DNA from: CAYYIS01 sp964470965
GTDB taxonomy: Bacteria; JAAXHH01; JABIQT01
DNA: 64,000 bases
NCBI GenBank assembly: GCA_964470965.1
Contig: CAYYIS010000015.1
Coordinates: forward strand, 30,975 to 94,974
Reading direction: 5' to 3'
The notes below the pieces were generated by a model. It saw nothing but the letters and a program-made list of their open reading frames with translations. It was not told the DNA's origin and did not search any database. This document shows positions 26,257 to 34,958 of this stretch, one piece after another; the stretch's first letter is position 1, and each line of letters begins with the position of its first letter. A program made the position numbers and the translations under genes.

Positions 26257-27986
26257 CGCTCCACCTCTTTACCGATGTACATCTCCAGAAACGTCGTATG
26301 GTTCGGATAATACGGTGTCTGACCCCACCGGTTGGCCAGGAGGCCCTTGACCCAGGGTTTTCGCAACTGATAATTAAGCATATTCCAGAGAAACACACCG
26401 CCCGCATCTTCGGCTAGGATGCGCTCCGCCTGATCGTAAAGCGCCATTCGCTTCTCTTGAACCATTTCACCGGCTGCCTGATCGATCAACGCGTCGAATT
26501 CCGCATTCTGCCAGTCGTGACGGGCGTACCCCTTGGGTTGGGATCGCCAGATGATGCCGAGCATGCTGTGGGGATCCGGGAAGTCGTAGTTGAACCCTAT
26601 CAGGCTCATAGGCATGACCCAGTTGTTCAAATTTCTGCGATAGGTGGCGCCCTCCACGTTTTTTATTGTGATCGTGATCCCCAGGTTGTCCTTTAGCATC
26701 TGCTGTACCGCCTGGCAGGCCTGCGCCTGCGGGGAATTGGGCGCTGCCCCACCGAGCCAAAGTTCGATCACAGGGAAATTCTTTCCTCCCGGATAGCCGG
26801 CTTCGGCCAGGTATTTTCTGGCCAGTCCAGGGTCGAATCTTTGGATATCCTTGTACTTGTCACCGACATAACCGGGAAAATGTTGTGGCAGCATCGTATA
26901 TGCAGGGACCATCAATCCGTGTAGGTTGACGTTGACGAACGACACCTGATCTACCGCATGGGCAATGGCTTTGCGCACACGTGCATCATCAAACGGTGGT
27001 TCCCTGGTCCGAAAGAAAAGGTAGAACGTGGTATACTGATCGAACGACCAGAGTTCTGTTTTGAGCATCGGATCCTGTTTGATTCGCAGTAATTCTATAG
27101 GATTAACCGCCGCCACGTCGATTTCGTTGTTATCGTAGGCCATCACATCCATCGTACTGCCGGCCGTAGCAGCTCCTGTGGAGGCGTTGAAGACACGGAT
27201 GATCTTTCGGATATAGGTGGGATTGTTCCCGTTGTAATAGGGATTGAGCTCAAAACTCATGTACTTGCCGGTGATCCACTCACCGAGCGTGTACACTGCG
27301 CTGCCAACAAATTTCCCTGCCTCGGTCCAGCGGGTGCCGTACTTTTCCACCTGCCAGCGGGGTACCGGCGAAGATGTGGGGAATTGCATGATATGGGGCA
27401 GATAGGCACAGGCTTTTTCAGTTTCGATTACAAGGGTCAGGTCATCAATCGCCCTGATACCTACAGACTCCGGATCCGGATTCCTCCGCTGGTTGTAGGC
27501 CTTTGCTCCCTTGATATCGTAATAGAAAAAAGCATACACATTGCCGCCGTCGGGATCCAGCATCCTCTTAAAGGAATATTCAAAGTCGTGTGCCGTCAGG
27601 GGGCGGCCGTCACTCCACCGGGATCCTGGGTGGATGTGAAACGTCCAGGTTTTTGCATCCTCTGATACCTCCCAGGTGTCGGCTGCTCCCGGAACCAGCT
27701 CCTGCTCGTGGTTGAGCAATGCCAGACGTTCGTGGACGAACGGGCTGCCGCCCGATTCATAGATCAGCATCGTCATGTCGAGACTGTTGGGTTCGTACGC
27801 AAGGTATCGGAAGACCTGATCTTCAGCAGGGGCCGCATCCGGTGGAAGCGGTTTTACGATACCTTTAAGATCAGCCTCGGTCAGAGTCAGGTGCTCTCCG
27901 CCGAGTTCTTCGTTAGACTCGGTGTTTCCGCAGGCGGCCGCTACCGACAGTATCAGCAGAATAATATGTGTAAACTTAAAATCCAT
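26253..27986 (-). CDS. Oligopeptide-type ABC solute-binding lipoprotein (SBP_bac_5)
   Basis: The protein has 577 residues. Starting at the ATG at 27986 it has a lipoprotein signal with lipobox cysteine C19 (SVAAACGN); the frame extends to 28046 but overlaps the aminotransferase gene. Family features are ERLALLNHEQELVPGAADTW, WTFHIHPGSRWSDGRPLTAHDFEYSFKRMLDP and DDARVRKAIAHAVDQ. It is clearly a paralogue of the protein at 50550. It is probably anchored in the membrane and captures peptides or other solutes. No permease or ATPase is in the operon, so it must use a transporter coded elsewhere. Confidence 0.93.
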   Translation of the reverse strand: MDFKFTHIILLILSVAAACGNTESNEELGGEHLTLTEADLKGIVKPLPPDAAPAEDQVFRYLAYEPNSLDMTMLIYESGGSPFVHERLALLNHEQELVPGAADTWEVSEDAKTWTFHIHPGSRWSDGRPLTAHDFEYSFKRMLDPDGGNVYAFFYYDIKGAKAYNQRRNPDPESVGIRAIDDLTLVIETEKACAYLPHIMQFPTSSPVPRWQVEKYGTRWTEAGKFVGSAVYTLGEWITGKYMSFELNPYYNGNNPTYIRKIIRVFNASTGAATAGSTMDVMAYDNNEIDVAAVNPIELLRIKQDPMLKTELWSFDQYTTFYLFFRTREPPFDDARVRKAIAHAVDQVSFVNVNLHGLMVPAYTMLPQHFPGYVGDKYKDIQRFDPGLARKYLAEAGYPGGKNFPVIELWLGGAAPNSPQAQACQAVQQMLKDNLGITITIKNVEGATYRRNLNNWVMPMSLIGFNYDFPDPHSMLGIIWRSQPKGYARHDWQNAEFDALIDQAAGEMVQEKRMALYDQAERILAEDAGGVFLWNMLNYQLRKPWVKGLLANRWGQTPYYPNHTTFLEMYIGKEVER

Positions 27987-28005
27987 CGGCAAATGAATTC
28001 CACTC

Positions 28006-29388
28006 TCAGGCAGTTTTAGCCATGCCGGCAGTTTCTTTTTCGGCAATTTTCAGACCGCCCTCGATGATATCGACGACTTCATCTATCTGATCTGTTGTCA
28101 CCGTAATCGGCGGCATGAAGCGGAGTACATGCGATCCCGACATATCCATGAATCGTCGCTCCAGCGGATCATCCAGCTTGGTTAACGGCACGATCGGGAG
28201 CCAGAGACCGTTTTCCACACAGTGCTTGGTGACCATGGCCACCCCTTCGAAGTTGGGAACGCGGCTTTTTTTGTCCATCACCAGTTCGAGACCCAGACAC
28301 AGGCCGAGACCCCGGGCTTCGCCGACGATCTCATAGGAGTCTTCCAGCTGCTTAAGCCGACCTAAAAAATGGTCGCCGACTATACGGGCGTTCTCCACCA
28401 GGTTGTTCTCATCCACAATTTCCAGATTGGCCAGCCCTGTCGCACACAGGAGCGGGTCACCTGCATGGGAAGAGAAAGGCATATAACCTTTTTCCACAGC
28501 CTTGTCCGCTATCTCGGCACTCGTCATTACGGCACACAGTGGGACTGCTCCGCCCAGGCCCTTGGAGCAGGTGACAATGTCGGGTACGATATCAAAATGC
28601 TCGAAAGCGAACCATTTTCCGGTCCGACCAAAACAGGTGAGCGCCTCGTCGGCTACCATCAGGATGTCGCGTTCCTTACAGATTGTCGCTATAGTCTGCA
28701 TCCATTCTTTTGACGGTACGATCTGGCCGGCGGCGCTCATGAGCGGTTCGAAGAAGAACGCTGCGGGTTTGCCCGAGGTGGACGAATCAATGACCATCTC
28801 CGCCGCCTCGGCGCATCCCAGATTGCAGCAGGTTTCCTCCTGACAATACCCGCAGCGGTAGGAATAGGGGGTTGGGATAAATGAAGCACCCGTGGGCATC
28901 GGGCCGTATCCCTCTCTCAGCATACCGCCTCGGCCGGTTATGGACGCGCTGCCATATGTCTGCCCGTGATATCCGCGTTGAAGGGCGATGATTTCGAACC
29001 GTTCGGAGTACTTCCGTACCAGTCGCAGCGCCATCTCGTTGGATTCGGAACCGGTACAGGCAAAAAATGACTTCTGTAACGGGTCCGGTGCTATTTCGGC
29101 CATTTTTTTGGCCAGAAGCACCTCAGAGGGGGCTATGAACGTGGAACCTGTTTGTATAATTTTATGCGCTTGCCGGCACAGTGCCTCCACATAGTCCGGG
29201 TGGGAATGTCCGAGCGTCACACACAACTGTCCGGACTGGAAATCGATATATCGGTTCCCTTCCACATCCCACATATATATGCCTTCGCCGCGCTCGGGCA
29301 CCAGGGGCGCCCTGCGCATAGGGTGTCGTAGAAGATACTGATCACCGAGGTCGTGCCATTCTTGATTTGTAGTGGGTAGCGAAGCCAT
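28006..29388 (-). CDS. Class III PLP aminotransferase (dialkylglycine decarboxylase/4-aminobutyrate type)
   Basis: The protein has 460 residues. The ATG at 29388 follows CGGGAGGAA. Features are DFQSGQLCVTLGHSHPDY, TGSESNEMALRL, MVADEALTCFGRTG and the Schiff-base lysine K276 in VTCSKGLGGAVPL. A cysteine-rich loop (YRCGYCQEETCCNLGC, about 192-207) resembles that of dialkylglycine decarboxylases, where it is common; a metal or Fe-S site there is not shown. It transfers an amino group, or decarboxylates a dialkyl amino acid, in the cytoplasm. First gene of the six-gene minus operon ending at 21476. Confidence 0.9.
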   Translation of the reverse strand: MASLPTTNQEWHDLGDQYLLRHPMRRAPLVPERGEGIYMWDVEGNRYIDFQSGQLCVTLGHSHPDYVEALCRQAHKIIQTGSTFIAPSEVLLAKKMAEIAPDPLQKSFFACTGSESNEMALRLVRKYSERFEIIALQRGYHGQTYGSASITGRGGMLREGYGPMPTGASFIPTPYSYRCGYCQEETCCNLGCAEAAEMVIDSSTSGKPAAFFFEPLMSAAGQIVPSKEWMQTIATICKERDILMVADEALTCFGRTGKWFAFEHFDIVPDIVTCSKGLGGAVPLCAVMTSAEIADKAVEKGYMPFSSHAGDPLLCATGLANLEIVDENNLVENARIVGDHFLGRLKQLEDSYEIVGEARGLGLCLGLELVMDKKSRVPNFEGVAMVTKHCVENGLWLPIVPLTKLDDPLERRFMDMSGSHVLRFMPPITVTTDQIDEVVDIIEGGLKIAEKETAGMAKTA

Positions 29389-29523
29389 CGATTCCTCCCG
29401 TGCGGTTGGAGCCACAGTATAAAGAGTATAAGACATTAACGTACAAAAACGCCGATTGGCAGTAGGTTCATGTGGATGTAATGTTTGGTGTTAACTCAAT
29501 AATCGTGCGTTTTTTGATATGTA

Positions 29524-29551
29524 AAGTCAAGCAGAATAACGTGCTTGACTT
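29524..29551. promoter_or_regulatory. Perfect 10-bp inverted repeat, operator candidate
   Basis: AAGTCAAGCA (29524-29533) and TGCTTGACTT (29542-29551) are exact complements around an 8-base centre, in the 230-base gap between the divergent operons. The right arm holds the -35 box of the plus promoter and the left arm holds the same TTGACT on the minus strand. A regulator bound here could switch both operons. No T run follows, so a terminator is unlikely. Confidence 0.6.
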
Positions 29552-29573
29552 CTACGGTGGGGAGAGATATGAT
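29545..29573 (+). promoter_or_regulatory. Sigma70-type promoter of the 29.6-38.9 kb operon
   Basis: TTGACT (29545-29550), a 17-base spacer and TATGAT (29568-29573) form a near-consensus promoter about 45 bases before the Gfo/Idh start at 29619. Its -35 lies in the right arm of the inverted repeat 29524-29551. Confidence 0.7.
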
Positions 29574-29618
29574 TCATTTGAATTGAACAGCAGGAACCTA
29601 TACGTGGGGTGAAGTTGT

Positions 29619-30719
29619 ATGTCGAATGTACGCATCGGGGTTGTCGGGGCAGGATGGTGGTCTACGTATGCCCATATTCCAGCGCTCCAGGCCCATCCGG
29701 AAGCGGAATTGATAGCTATAGCGGATGTAGACGCCGTAAAATTAGATAAAGCCGCGTCGTATTATAACATCCCTTTTGCCTATACCGATTTCAGGGAGAT
29801 GCTCGCGAAGGAAGACCTCGACGGTGTCATTGTCGCCGTCTGGCATGCGGCGCATTATGAAGTGGCTATGGCGTGCATGGAGCGTGGTCTCCATATGGTG
29901 CTCGAAAAACCCATGGTCCTGCAGGCAAAACACGCTAAAACACTGTACGAACTAGCCCGGGAGCAGGATCGCGAGATCATCATGGGCTATCCCTGGAATT
30001 TCCTCAATCAGACCCGCCGATCCAGAGAGGTGGCGCAGTCAGGAGGGATCGGTGAGATCCATTATATCGCAGACATCTTCGCTTCCGCGCCATATTCCTT
30101 ATATAGGGGCGTTGACGGATCGGATAATCCGGATCTGGCCTCCATCTTTCCGGTTACCGGTCCAGGTGATGTGTACAGCGATCCCAATCGCTCCGGCGGC
30201 GGCCAGGGCTATCTTCAGGTAACCCATTCCGCAGCGCTCATGTTTTTCATTACCGGCCTCCGTCCCGTTACGGTACAGGCGCAGATGAGCAACCTGGATG
30301 CGCCGGTGGATGTGGTCAATGCCATCACGGTGCGTATGGATAACGGTGCGCTGGCTACGGTCGGCAGCACGGGCCGGACCGCGGCCGGCGAGGGCAAACT
30401 GGATGTCCAGGTGTACGGAGATAAAGGATGTATCGATCTCGACTATATCTCCAATTCGGGCATCATTCGCTATGCCGACGGGATTGAAGAAGTCCTTCAG
30501 GCCGGCGTTGGTGCAGACCTGCTGGGAGACAATCCCGGCGGCGATTTTCTTTACCCGGCCCACGCGCCGGTCGCCAATCTGGTGGACGTCATGCTGAACG
30601 GCGGTGAAAACATGTCCCCACCCGATGTAGGCTGGCGTGTTGTAGAAGTATTGGAAGCGGCCTACAAGTCAGCAGGGCAGGGCGGGCGTATTGTGGAGAT
30701 AGAAAGCCTGTACGATTGA
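29619..30719 (+). CDS. Gfo/Idh/MocA-family oxidoreductase
   Basis: The protein has 366 residues. The N-terminal Rossmann domain has VGAGWWSTYAHIPAL (about 9-23) and the catalytic EKP with K97; the C-terminal domain (from about 128) is complete, including the GGGQGYLQVTHSAALMF segment (about 192-208) that usually supplies the catalytic histidine. Members oxidise or reduce sugars, cyclitols and related hydroxyl compounds with NAD(P). It opens a ten-gene plus operon and lies just downstream of a good promoter. The following MaoC gene starts 94 bases later, the widest gap but one in the operon. Substrate unknown. Confidence 0.93.
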   Translation: MSNVRIGVVGAGWWSTYAHIPALQAHPEAELIAIADVDAVKLDKAASYYNIPFAYTDFREMLAKEDLDGVIVAVWHAAHYEVAMACMERGLHMVLEKPMVLQAKHAKTLYELAREQDREIIMGYPWNFLNQTRRSREVAQSGGIGEIHYIADIFASAPYSLYRGVDGSDNPDLASIFPVTGPGDVYSDPNRSGGGQGYLQVTHSAALMFFITGLRPVTVQAQMSNLDAPVDVVNAITVRMDNGALATVGSTGRTAAGEGKLDVQVYGDKGCIDLDYISNSGIIRYADGIEEVLQAGVGADLLGDNPGGDFLYPAHAPVANLVDVMLNGGENMSPPDVGWRVVEVLEAAYKSAGQGGRIVEIESLYD

Positions 30720-30813
30720 TGGGTCTGTCCCAATCTAAAGGGTTTCCAAGTTGCCGTTCTTAATCACCAACCAGTGACAGGATAATTCGTAGGGAATAAC
30801 CTCAGAGGTTCTC

Positions 30814-31323
30814 ATGGCAGATTCCTCGACCTCTTTCCAAGGTCGGTTTTTTGAAGATTTTCAGTTGGAGGATGTGTATAGGAGCCGGTTCGGCCGTACG
30901 GTGACCGAGGCGGACAATCAGTTGTTTACGCATCTGACGCTTAATTCTAACCCGTTACATTTCGACGCGGTATACACGAGCAAGACCAGGTGGGAAAAAA
31001 TTCTGGTCAACAGTACGTTTACCCTGGCGTTGATCGTGGGGATGAGTGTCTCCGACGTGAGTGAAAACGCCGTTGCTAATCTGGGATGGGAGGATGTGAA
31101 GCTGCCCAATCCCGTGTTCATCGGTGACACGCTCTATTGCGAGACCGAGGTCCTGGAGAAACGGGAATCGAAATCCCATCCCGACGCGGGTATCGTCACC
31201 ATCCGGTCACGGGGGATAAATCAGAACGGTAAAGTGGTTATCGATTTCAAGCGTAACATCATGGTATTCAAACGCGATCATGCACCGGACCAGGGGTTTT
31301 TCCCGGAAGTGGAACAGGGTTAG
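30814..31323 (+). CDS. MaoC-like hot-dog dehydratase/hydratase
   Basis: The protein has 169 residues and starts by an ATG behind CAGAGG. FEDFQLEDVYRSRFGRTVTEADN is followed by the hydratase-2 region LNSNPLHFD (about 43-51) with the active-site H49. The catalytic aspartate of standard enoyl-CoA hydratases (GDxNPxH) is N44 here, a substitution I recall as usual in the mesaconyl-CoA hydratase-like subgroup. It probably adds water to an enoyl-CoA such as mesaconyl-CoA. The CitE-like lyase starts 5 bases later, and such hydratase-lyase pairs act on consecutive steps. Confidence 0.85.
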   Translation: MADSSTSFQGRFFEDFQLEDVYRSRFGRTVTEADNQLFTHLTLNSNPLHFDAVYTSKTRWEKILVNSTFTLALIVGMSVSDVSENAVANLGWEDVKLPNPVFIGDTLYCETEVLEKRESKSHPDAGIVTIRSRGINQNGKVVIDFKRNIMVFKRDHAPDQGFFPEVEQG

Positions 31324-31328
31324 GGCAC

Positions 31329-32207
31329 ATGCGGCTCATTCGTTCATGGATGTTTGTACCCGGGGACCGACAGAGGATGATCGACAAGGCGATGGTCCTC
31401 AATTCGGATGCAGTGATATTTGACATCGAAGACAGCGTCACACCCGAGAACAAATCGAAAGCACGGGGCCTGATTTCAGAAGCACTCGGCCGTCCAAAAG
31501 GCGGTCCGGCGCGCTTCGTACGGCTGAACGGTCTGGATAGCGTCTGGACCAATAAAGACCTTGAAGCGGTGGTACGTAACGGCCTGGCCGGTTTGATGAT
31601 CCCCAAGGTGCATAGTGTTGACAACCTGACGGAATTTGAAGGGCGCCTTTCTAAATATGAATCTGATGCCGGGCTGCCCGCAGGGAGTGTCCGGCTCGTA
31701 GCCGTAATCGAAAGCGCCCGCGGGCTTGTTAATGCAGCGGCGATAGCAGACAGCAGTCCGAGACTGGCGGCACTCATGTTTGGCGCGGAAGACTTCGCCT
31801 TGGATCTGGGTATCATATCTTCACAGGTAAGAGATGCAGGGGATATGCTTTACGCCCGCTCCGCCGCTGCGGTCGCAGCAGCCTCCGCTAAATTGCAGGC
31901 CATCGACCGGATTGTGAAGGATATCACGGATCTGGAAGGTCTACAACGGGACACATTACAAGCGGCCGAACTTGGCTTTACGGGAAAAGCTGTGATACAT
32001 CCCCATCAAATCGAAACGGTCCATCGCGCGTTTTCGCCGTCCGAAGAAGAGGTGGCCTGGGCCCGGCGTGTCGTCTCGGCCTACGAAGAAGCTTCCGCCC
32101 TGGGCGACGGCGCCCTCGCGGTGGAGGGGCGGCTGATCGACTGGCCGATCGTGGAGCAGGCCCGGCGTATCGTGGAAGCCACTGAAATCAGCCGACACAA
32201 AACCTGA
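31329..32207 (+). CDS. HpcH/HpaI aldolase, CitE/malyl-CoA lyase-like
   Basis: The protein has 292 residues, typical for CitE-like lyases. RSWMFVPGDRQRMIDKA, VIFDIEDSVTPENKSKAR, VAVIESARGLVNAAAIA and FGAEDFALDLGI (metal acids, about 157-168) are all present, with the late GFTGKAVIHPHQIETV. It cleaves or forms a hydroxyacyl-CoA such as malyl- or methylmalyl-CoA with Mg. The gap to the MaoC gene is 5 bases and to the amidohydrolase 2 bases. With the MaoC hydratase it suggests a pathway ending in acetyl- or propionyl-CoA plus glyoxylate or pyruvate. Confidence 0.9.
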   Translation: MRLIRSWMFVPGDRQRMIDKAMVLNSDAVIFDIEDSVTPENKSKARGLISEALGRPKGGPARFVRLNGLDSVWTNKDLEAVVRNGLAGLMIPKVHSVDNLTEFEGRLSKYESDAGLPAGSVRLVAVIESARGLVNAAAIADSSPRLAALMFGAEDFALDLGIISSQVRDAGDMLYARSAAAVAAASAKLQAIDRIVKDITDLEGLQRDTLQAAELGFTGKAVIHPHQIETVHRAFSPSEEEVAWARRVVSAYEEASALGDGALAVEGRLIDWPIVEQARRIVEATEISRHKT

Positions 32208-32209
32208 CT

Positions 32210-33277
32210 ATGACCATCACCGAACAGCCAATCATCGATACGGATATTCACAACACGATCCCATCGCTCGAAACGTTATATCCGTATCTCCCGGATTTCT
32301 GGTGTGACTATATCGATGAATCCGCCTATGTCGCCCCGGATGCCAACGACTATCCGGCGGGGTCCCCCCTGTGGGCCCGTCCCGGTTCGAAGCCGGAGAC
32401 AGGCCCTCCGGGTTCTGAGCTCAACCTTTTGAGGGAACAGACCCTTGATGCCTGGAATGCCGAATTCGGCATTCTGACATGCAACTACTGGACCTCCTGC
32501 GTCCACCACGAAGACTTTGCACTCTCTCTTTCCACTGCCATTAACGACTGGCAGGTGGATGCCTTTCTGAATCGGGAATCCCGTCTGCGTGCCTCGCTGG
32601 TGGTTCCAGGGCAGAATCCGATTTTGGCAGCCCGGGAAATCGATCGCATCGGTTGCCATCCGGGGTATGTTCAGGTCGTCTTGCCCGTGCGGTCTCACAC
32701 GCTTTACGGCAAACGGCATTTTGATCCGTTGTATGAAGCCGTGGTGCGGAATGATCTTGTGGTAGGCATCCATTACGGCGGTGCTTCGGGCCACCCGCCC
32801 ACACCCACCGGCTGGCCCTTGACGTTTCTGGAGGAATATTCGGGTATGCCGCAGTTGTTCCAGTCCCAGCTCATAAGCCTGATAACGGAAGGTACTTTCA
32901 ACAGGCATCCTGATCTCAGGATCTCGTTCATCGAAGGGGGCTTCACCTGGATGCCGTCGTTTATGTGGCGCATGGATAAAGAGTGGAAAGGCCTGCGCCA
33001 CGAATTGCCCTGGCTCACGGAATCGCCTTCAGCATACATTCACAGGCACATACGGCTGACGACGCAACCCGCTGACGCGCCGGCGAGTGCCCGTCAGTTC
33101 ACGCAGATCATCGACCAGATGGACTCTGAGGATCTGCTGATGTTTGCCACCGATTATCCCCATCATCACTTCGACGCACCGGAAACAGCGTTTCCGGTGG
33201 GGCACGAGGATTCGCTGATGAGAAAGATACTGTATGAGAACGCACGGGACTGGTACAAACTGGGAGACAGGCCATGA
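32210..33277 (+). CDS. Amidohydrolase_2 family metal enzyme, first of a pair
   Basis: The protein has 355 residues. The N-terminal metal motif is DTDIHN (DxH, about 10-15) rather than the HxH of simple hydrolases; acid-x-H variants occur in the decarboxylases of the family (ACMSD and LigW relatives). VGIHYGGASGHPP carries a further metal histidine and FATDYPHHHFDAP the active-site aspartate. The active site and lengths match the next gene product, which overlaps by ATGA, so the two are tandem paralogues. It may hydrolyse or decarboxylate a carboxylic acid; substrate unknown. No signal peptide. Confidence 0.88.
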   Translation: MTITEQPIIDTDIHNTIPSLETLYPYLPDFWCDYIDESAYVAPDANDYPAGSPLWARPGSKPETGPPGSELNLLREQTLDAWNAEFGILTCNYWTSCVHHEDFALSLSTAINDWQVDAFLNRESRLRASLVVPGQNPILAAREIDRIGCHPGYVQVVLPVRSHTLYGKRHFDPLYEAVVRNDLVVGIHYGGASGHPPTPTGWPLTFLEEYSGMPQLFQSQLISLITEGTFNRHPDLRISFIEGGFTWMPSFMWRMDKEWKGLRHELPWLTESPSAYIHRHIRLTTQPADAPASARQFTQIIDQMDSEDLLMFATDYPHHHFDAPETAFPVGHEDSLMRKILYENARDWYKLGDRP

Positions 33278-34365
33278 CCGATGCCCTTGCCGCGCCGGTT
33301 GCTGATGGGCTAAAGAAGGGGTCGGCGATCGATTGTGATATTCATAACGCGGTGCCGTCCAATGAGGTGTTACTGAAATATCTGCCCGAAAAATGGCATC
33401 GATATCACCAGACTACTGGAAGGCGGGGGCACGTGGGATCCGGGTATCCACGCGCGGTGCCCCATGCGGCCCGGGTGGACTCGTGGCCGCCGTCTGGATT
33501 GCCGCCCGGGGCAGATCTCCAGTTCATGCGGGAGCAGTTGCTGGACTACTGGGATTTCGAATACGGCGTCCTCAACTGTCTGTGCGGCGTCGGTTCCGAA
33601 CTGAACCTCCCCTATGGCGCGGCCATGTGCCAGGCGGTGAACGACTGGCAGGTGGCGGAATGGATCGAACCGGAGCCCAGGCTTCGAGCCTCGCTCATCA
33701 TTCCCTACGAAGACGCCGATCTGGCAGTTGCGGAGATTGAGCGCATCGGCGGTCATCCGGGTTTCGTACAGGTACTTTTCCTGTGCCGCACCCGTGAACC
33801 GCTGGGGCACTGGAAATACTGGAAGATCTATGAGGCGTCCATCGGGCACAACCTCGCGGTGGGAATGCATTTCGGAGGGGCGGGCGGTGGTCCGATCACC
33901 GGTGCCGGATGGCCGACCCACTATGTCGAGGATCACGGCGGGATGCCCCAGGCGTTTCAGGCCCAGGTCGCCAGCCTCGCCTGCAGTGGTGTATTCGAGG
34001 CACTGCCGGACTTGAAGTTTGTGCTGATTGAGGGCGGCTTCGCATGGCTGCCTCCGCTAATGTGGCGGCTCGACCGGCAGTGGGAACGGCTCGGTAACGA
34101 AACCCCGGCTTTGACAAGACCCCCTTCCGAGTATGTTCGTAAACACATGTGGCTCACGACACAGCCTATGGAAGAACCGCCGCAGAAGGAATACTTCCAC
34201 CAATTGCTCGAACAGATGGACATGGACGACCGGCTCATGTTCGCGACCGATTATCCCCACTGGGATTTCGACGCGCCGGCCACCGCATTTCCCGTGGACC
34301 TCGAACCCGGTGTAAAGCGGGCGATCATGTCCGGCAACGCTAAGAACCTGTATGGACTGACCTGA
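33274..34365 (+). CDS. Amidohydrolase_2 family metal enzyme, second of a pair
   Basis: The protein has 363 residues. The same landmarks appear as in the preceding protein: DCDIHNAVPS (DxH, about 20-29), VGMHFGGAGGGPI, IEGGFAWLPPLMWRLDRQW and FATDYPHWDFDAPATAFP. The two diverge mostly in residues 40-80. They may form a heterodimer or take related substrates; co-expression is ensured by the ATGA overlap. A Rieske gene follows at 12 bases. I recall amidohydrolase genes beside Rieske genes in aromatic and ether catabolism, but do not claim that function here. Confidence 0.88.
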   Translation: MTDALAAPVADGLKKGSAIDCDIHNAVPSNEVLLKYLPEKWHRYHQTTGRRGHVGSGYPRAVPHAARVDSWPPSGLPPGADLQFMREQLLDYWDFEYGVLNCLCGVGSELNLPYGAAMCQAVNDWQVAEWIEPEPRLRASLIIPYEDADLAVAEIERIGGHPGFVQVLFLCRTREPLGHWKYWKIYEASIGHNLAVGMHFGGAGGGPITGAGWPTHYVEDHGGMPQAFQAQVASLACSGVFEALPDLKFVLIEGGFAWLPPLMWRLDRQWERLGNETPALTRPPSEYVRKHMWLTTQPMEEPPQKEYFHQLLEQMDMDDRLMFATDYPHWDFDAPATAFPVDLEPGVKRAIMSGNAKNLYGLT

Positions 34366-34377
34366 TTGGGGGTATAC

Positions 34378-34812
34378 ATGCCCAGGCATATAGTCGCAAC
34401 TGAGGATGAGATCGCGCCGGGACAACGCAAGATCGTTGATGTTGCCGGGCGGGCAATCGGTGTGTTTAATATAGACGGAGAATACTTCGCGGTGCGGAAT
34501 CGGTGTCCACATCAGGGTGGTCCGGTGTGTGAGGGATATCTGACCGGTTTTCTGAAGTCCAGCGTACCCGGCGAATACACCTATACCCGTCGGGGGGAGA
34601 TACTGCGATGTCCCTGGCATGGATGGGAATTCGATGTCAAAACCGGGCAATCTTGGCTCGATCCGAAACGGGTGCGTGCCAGAAGTTACCAGGTCAGCGT
34701 CGTCCCGCCAGATACTCTTGACACCGATACAGATATTCAACAGGGGTCTTACAAGGCCGAGACCTACGAGGTGACCGTTGACCGGCAGTATGTAATCGTG
34801 GAGGTCCCCTGA
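34378..34812 (+). CDS. Rieske [2Fe-2S] protein, ferredoxin type
   Basis: The protein has 144 residues. The cluster ligands are C43-P-H45 and C78-P-W-H81 (CPHQGGPVCEG and CPWHGWEFD). The 32-residue spacer is longer than usual because of an inserted TGFLKSSVPGEYTYTRRG. The frame is open back to a TTG at 34366, but GGGGG before the ATG at 34378 favours that start. It has no signal or membrane anchor, so it is a cytoplasmic electron carrier or an oxygenase subunit. No Rieske oxygenase alpha subunit is in the window; it may serve the amidohydrolase pathway or an oxygenase coded elsewhere. Confidence 0.92.
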   Translation: MPRHIVATEDEIAPGQRKIVDVAGRAIGVFNIDGEYFAVRNRCPHQGGPVCEGYLTGFLKSSVPGEYTYTRRGEILRCPWHGWEFDVKTGQSWLDPKRVRARSYQVSVVPPDTLDTDTDIQQGSYKAETYEVTVDRQYVIVEVP

Positions 34813-34958
34813 AGGGCATACGGAGGATTAACACCCTTTGCCGATCTGACCCACCGCCAGCCTTTCGGTACGCATGAAGACTTGAAATCCTGGCGAACCT
34901 GGCCCAGGCCGCCTTTGGCTTCGACAAGATTCCGGGTATTGCACCTAACGGACAAATT

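Noticed and set aside
29524..29551. Terminator between the divergent operons
   Set aside because: The genes diverge from this site, no T run follows, and its arm coincides with a promoter -35 box.
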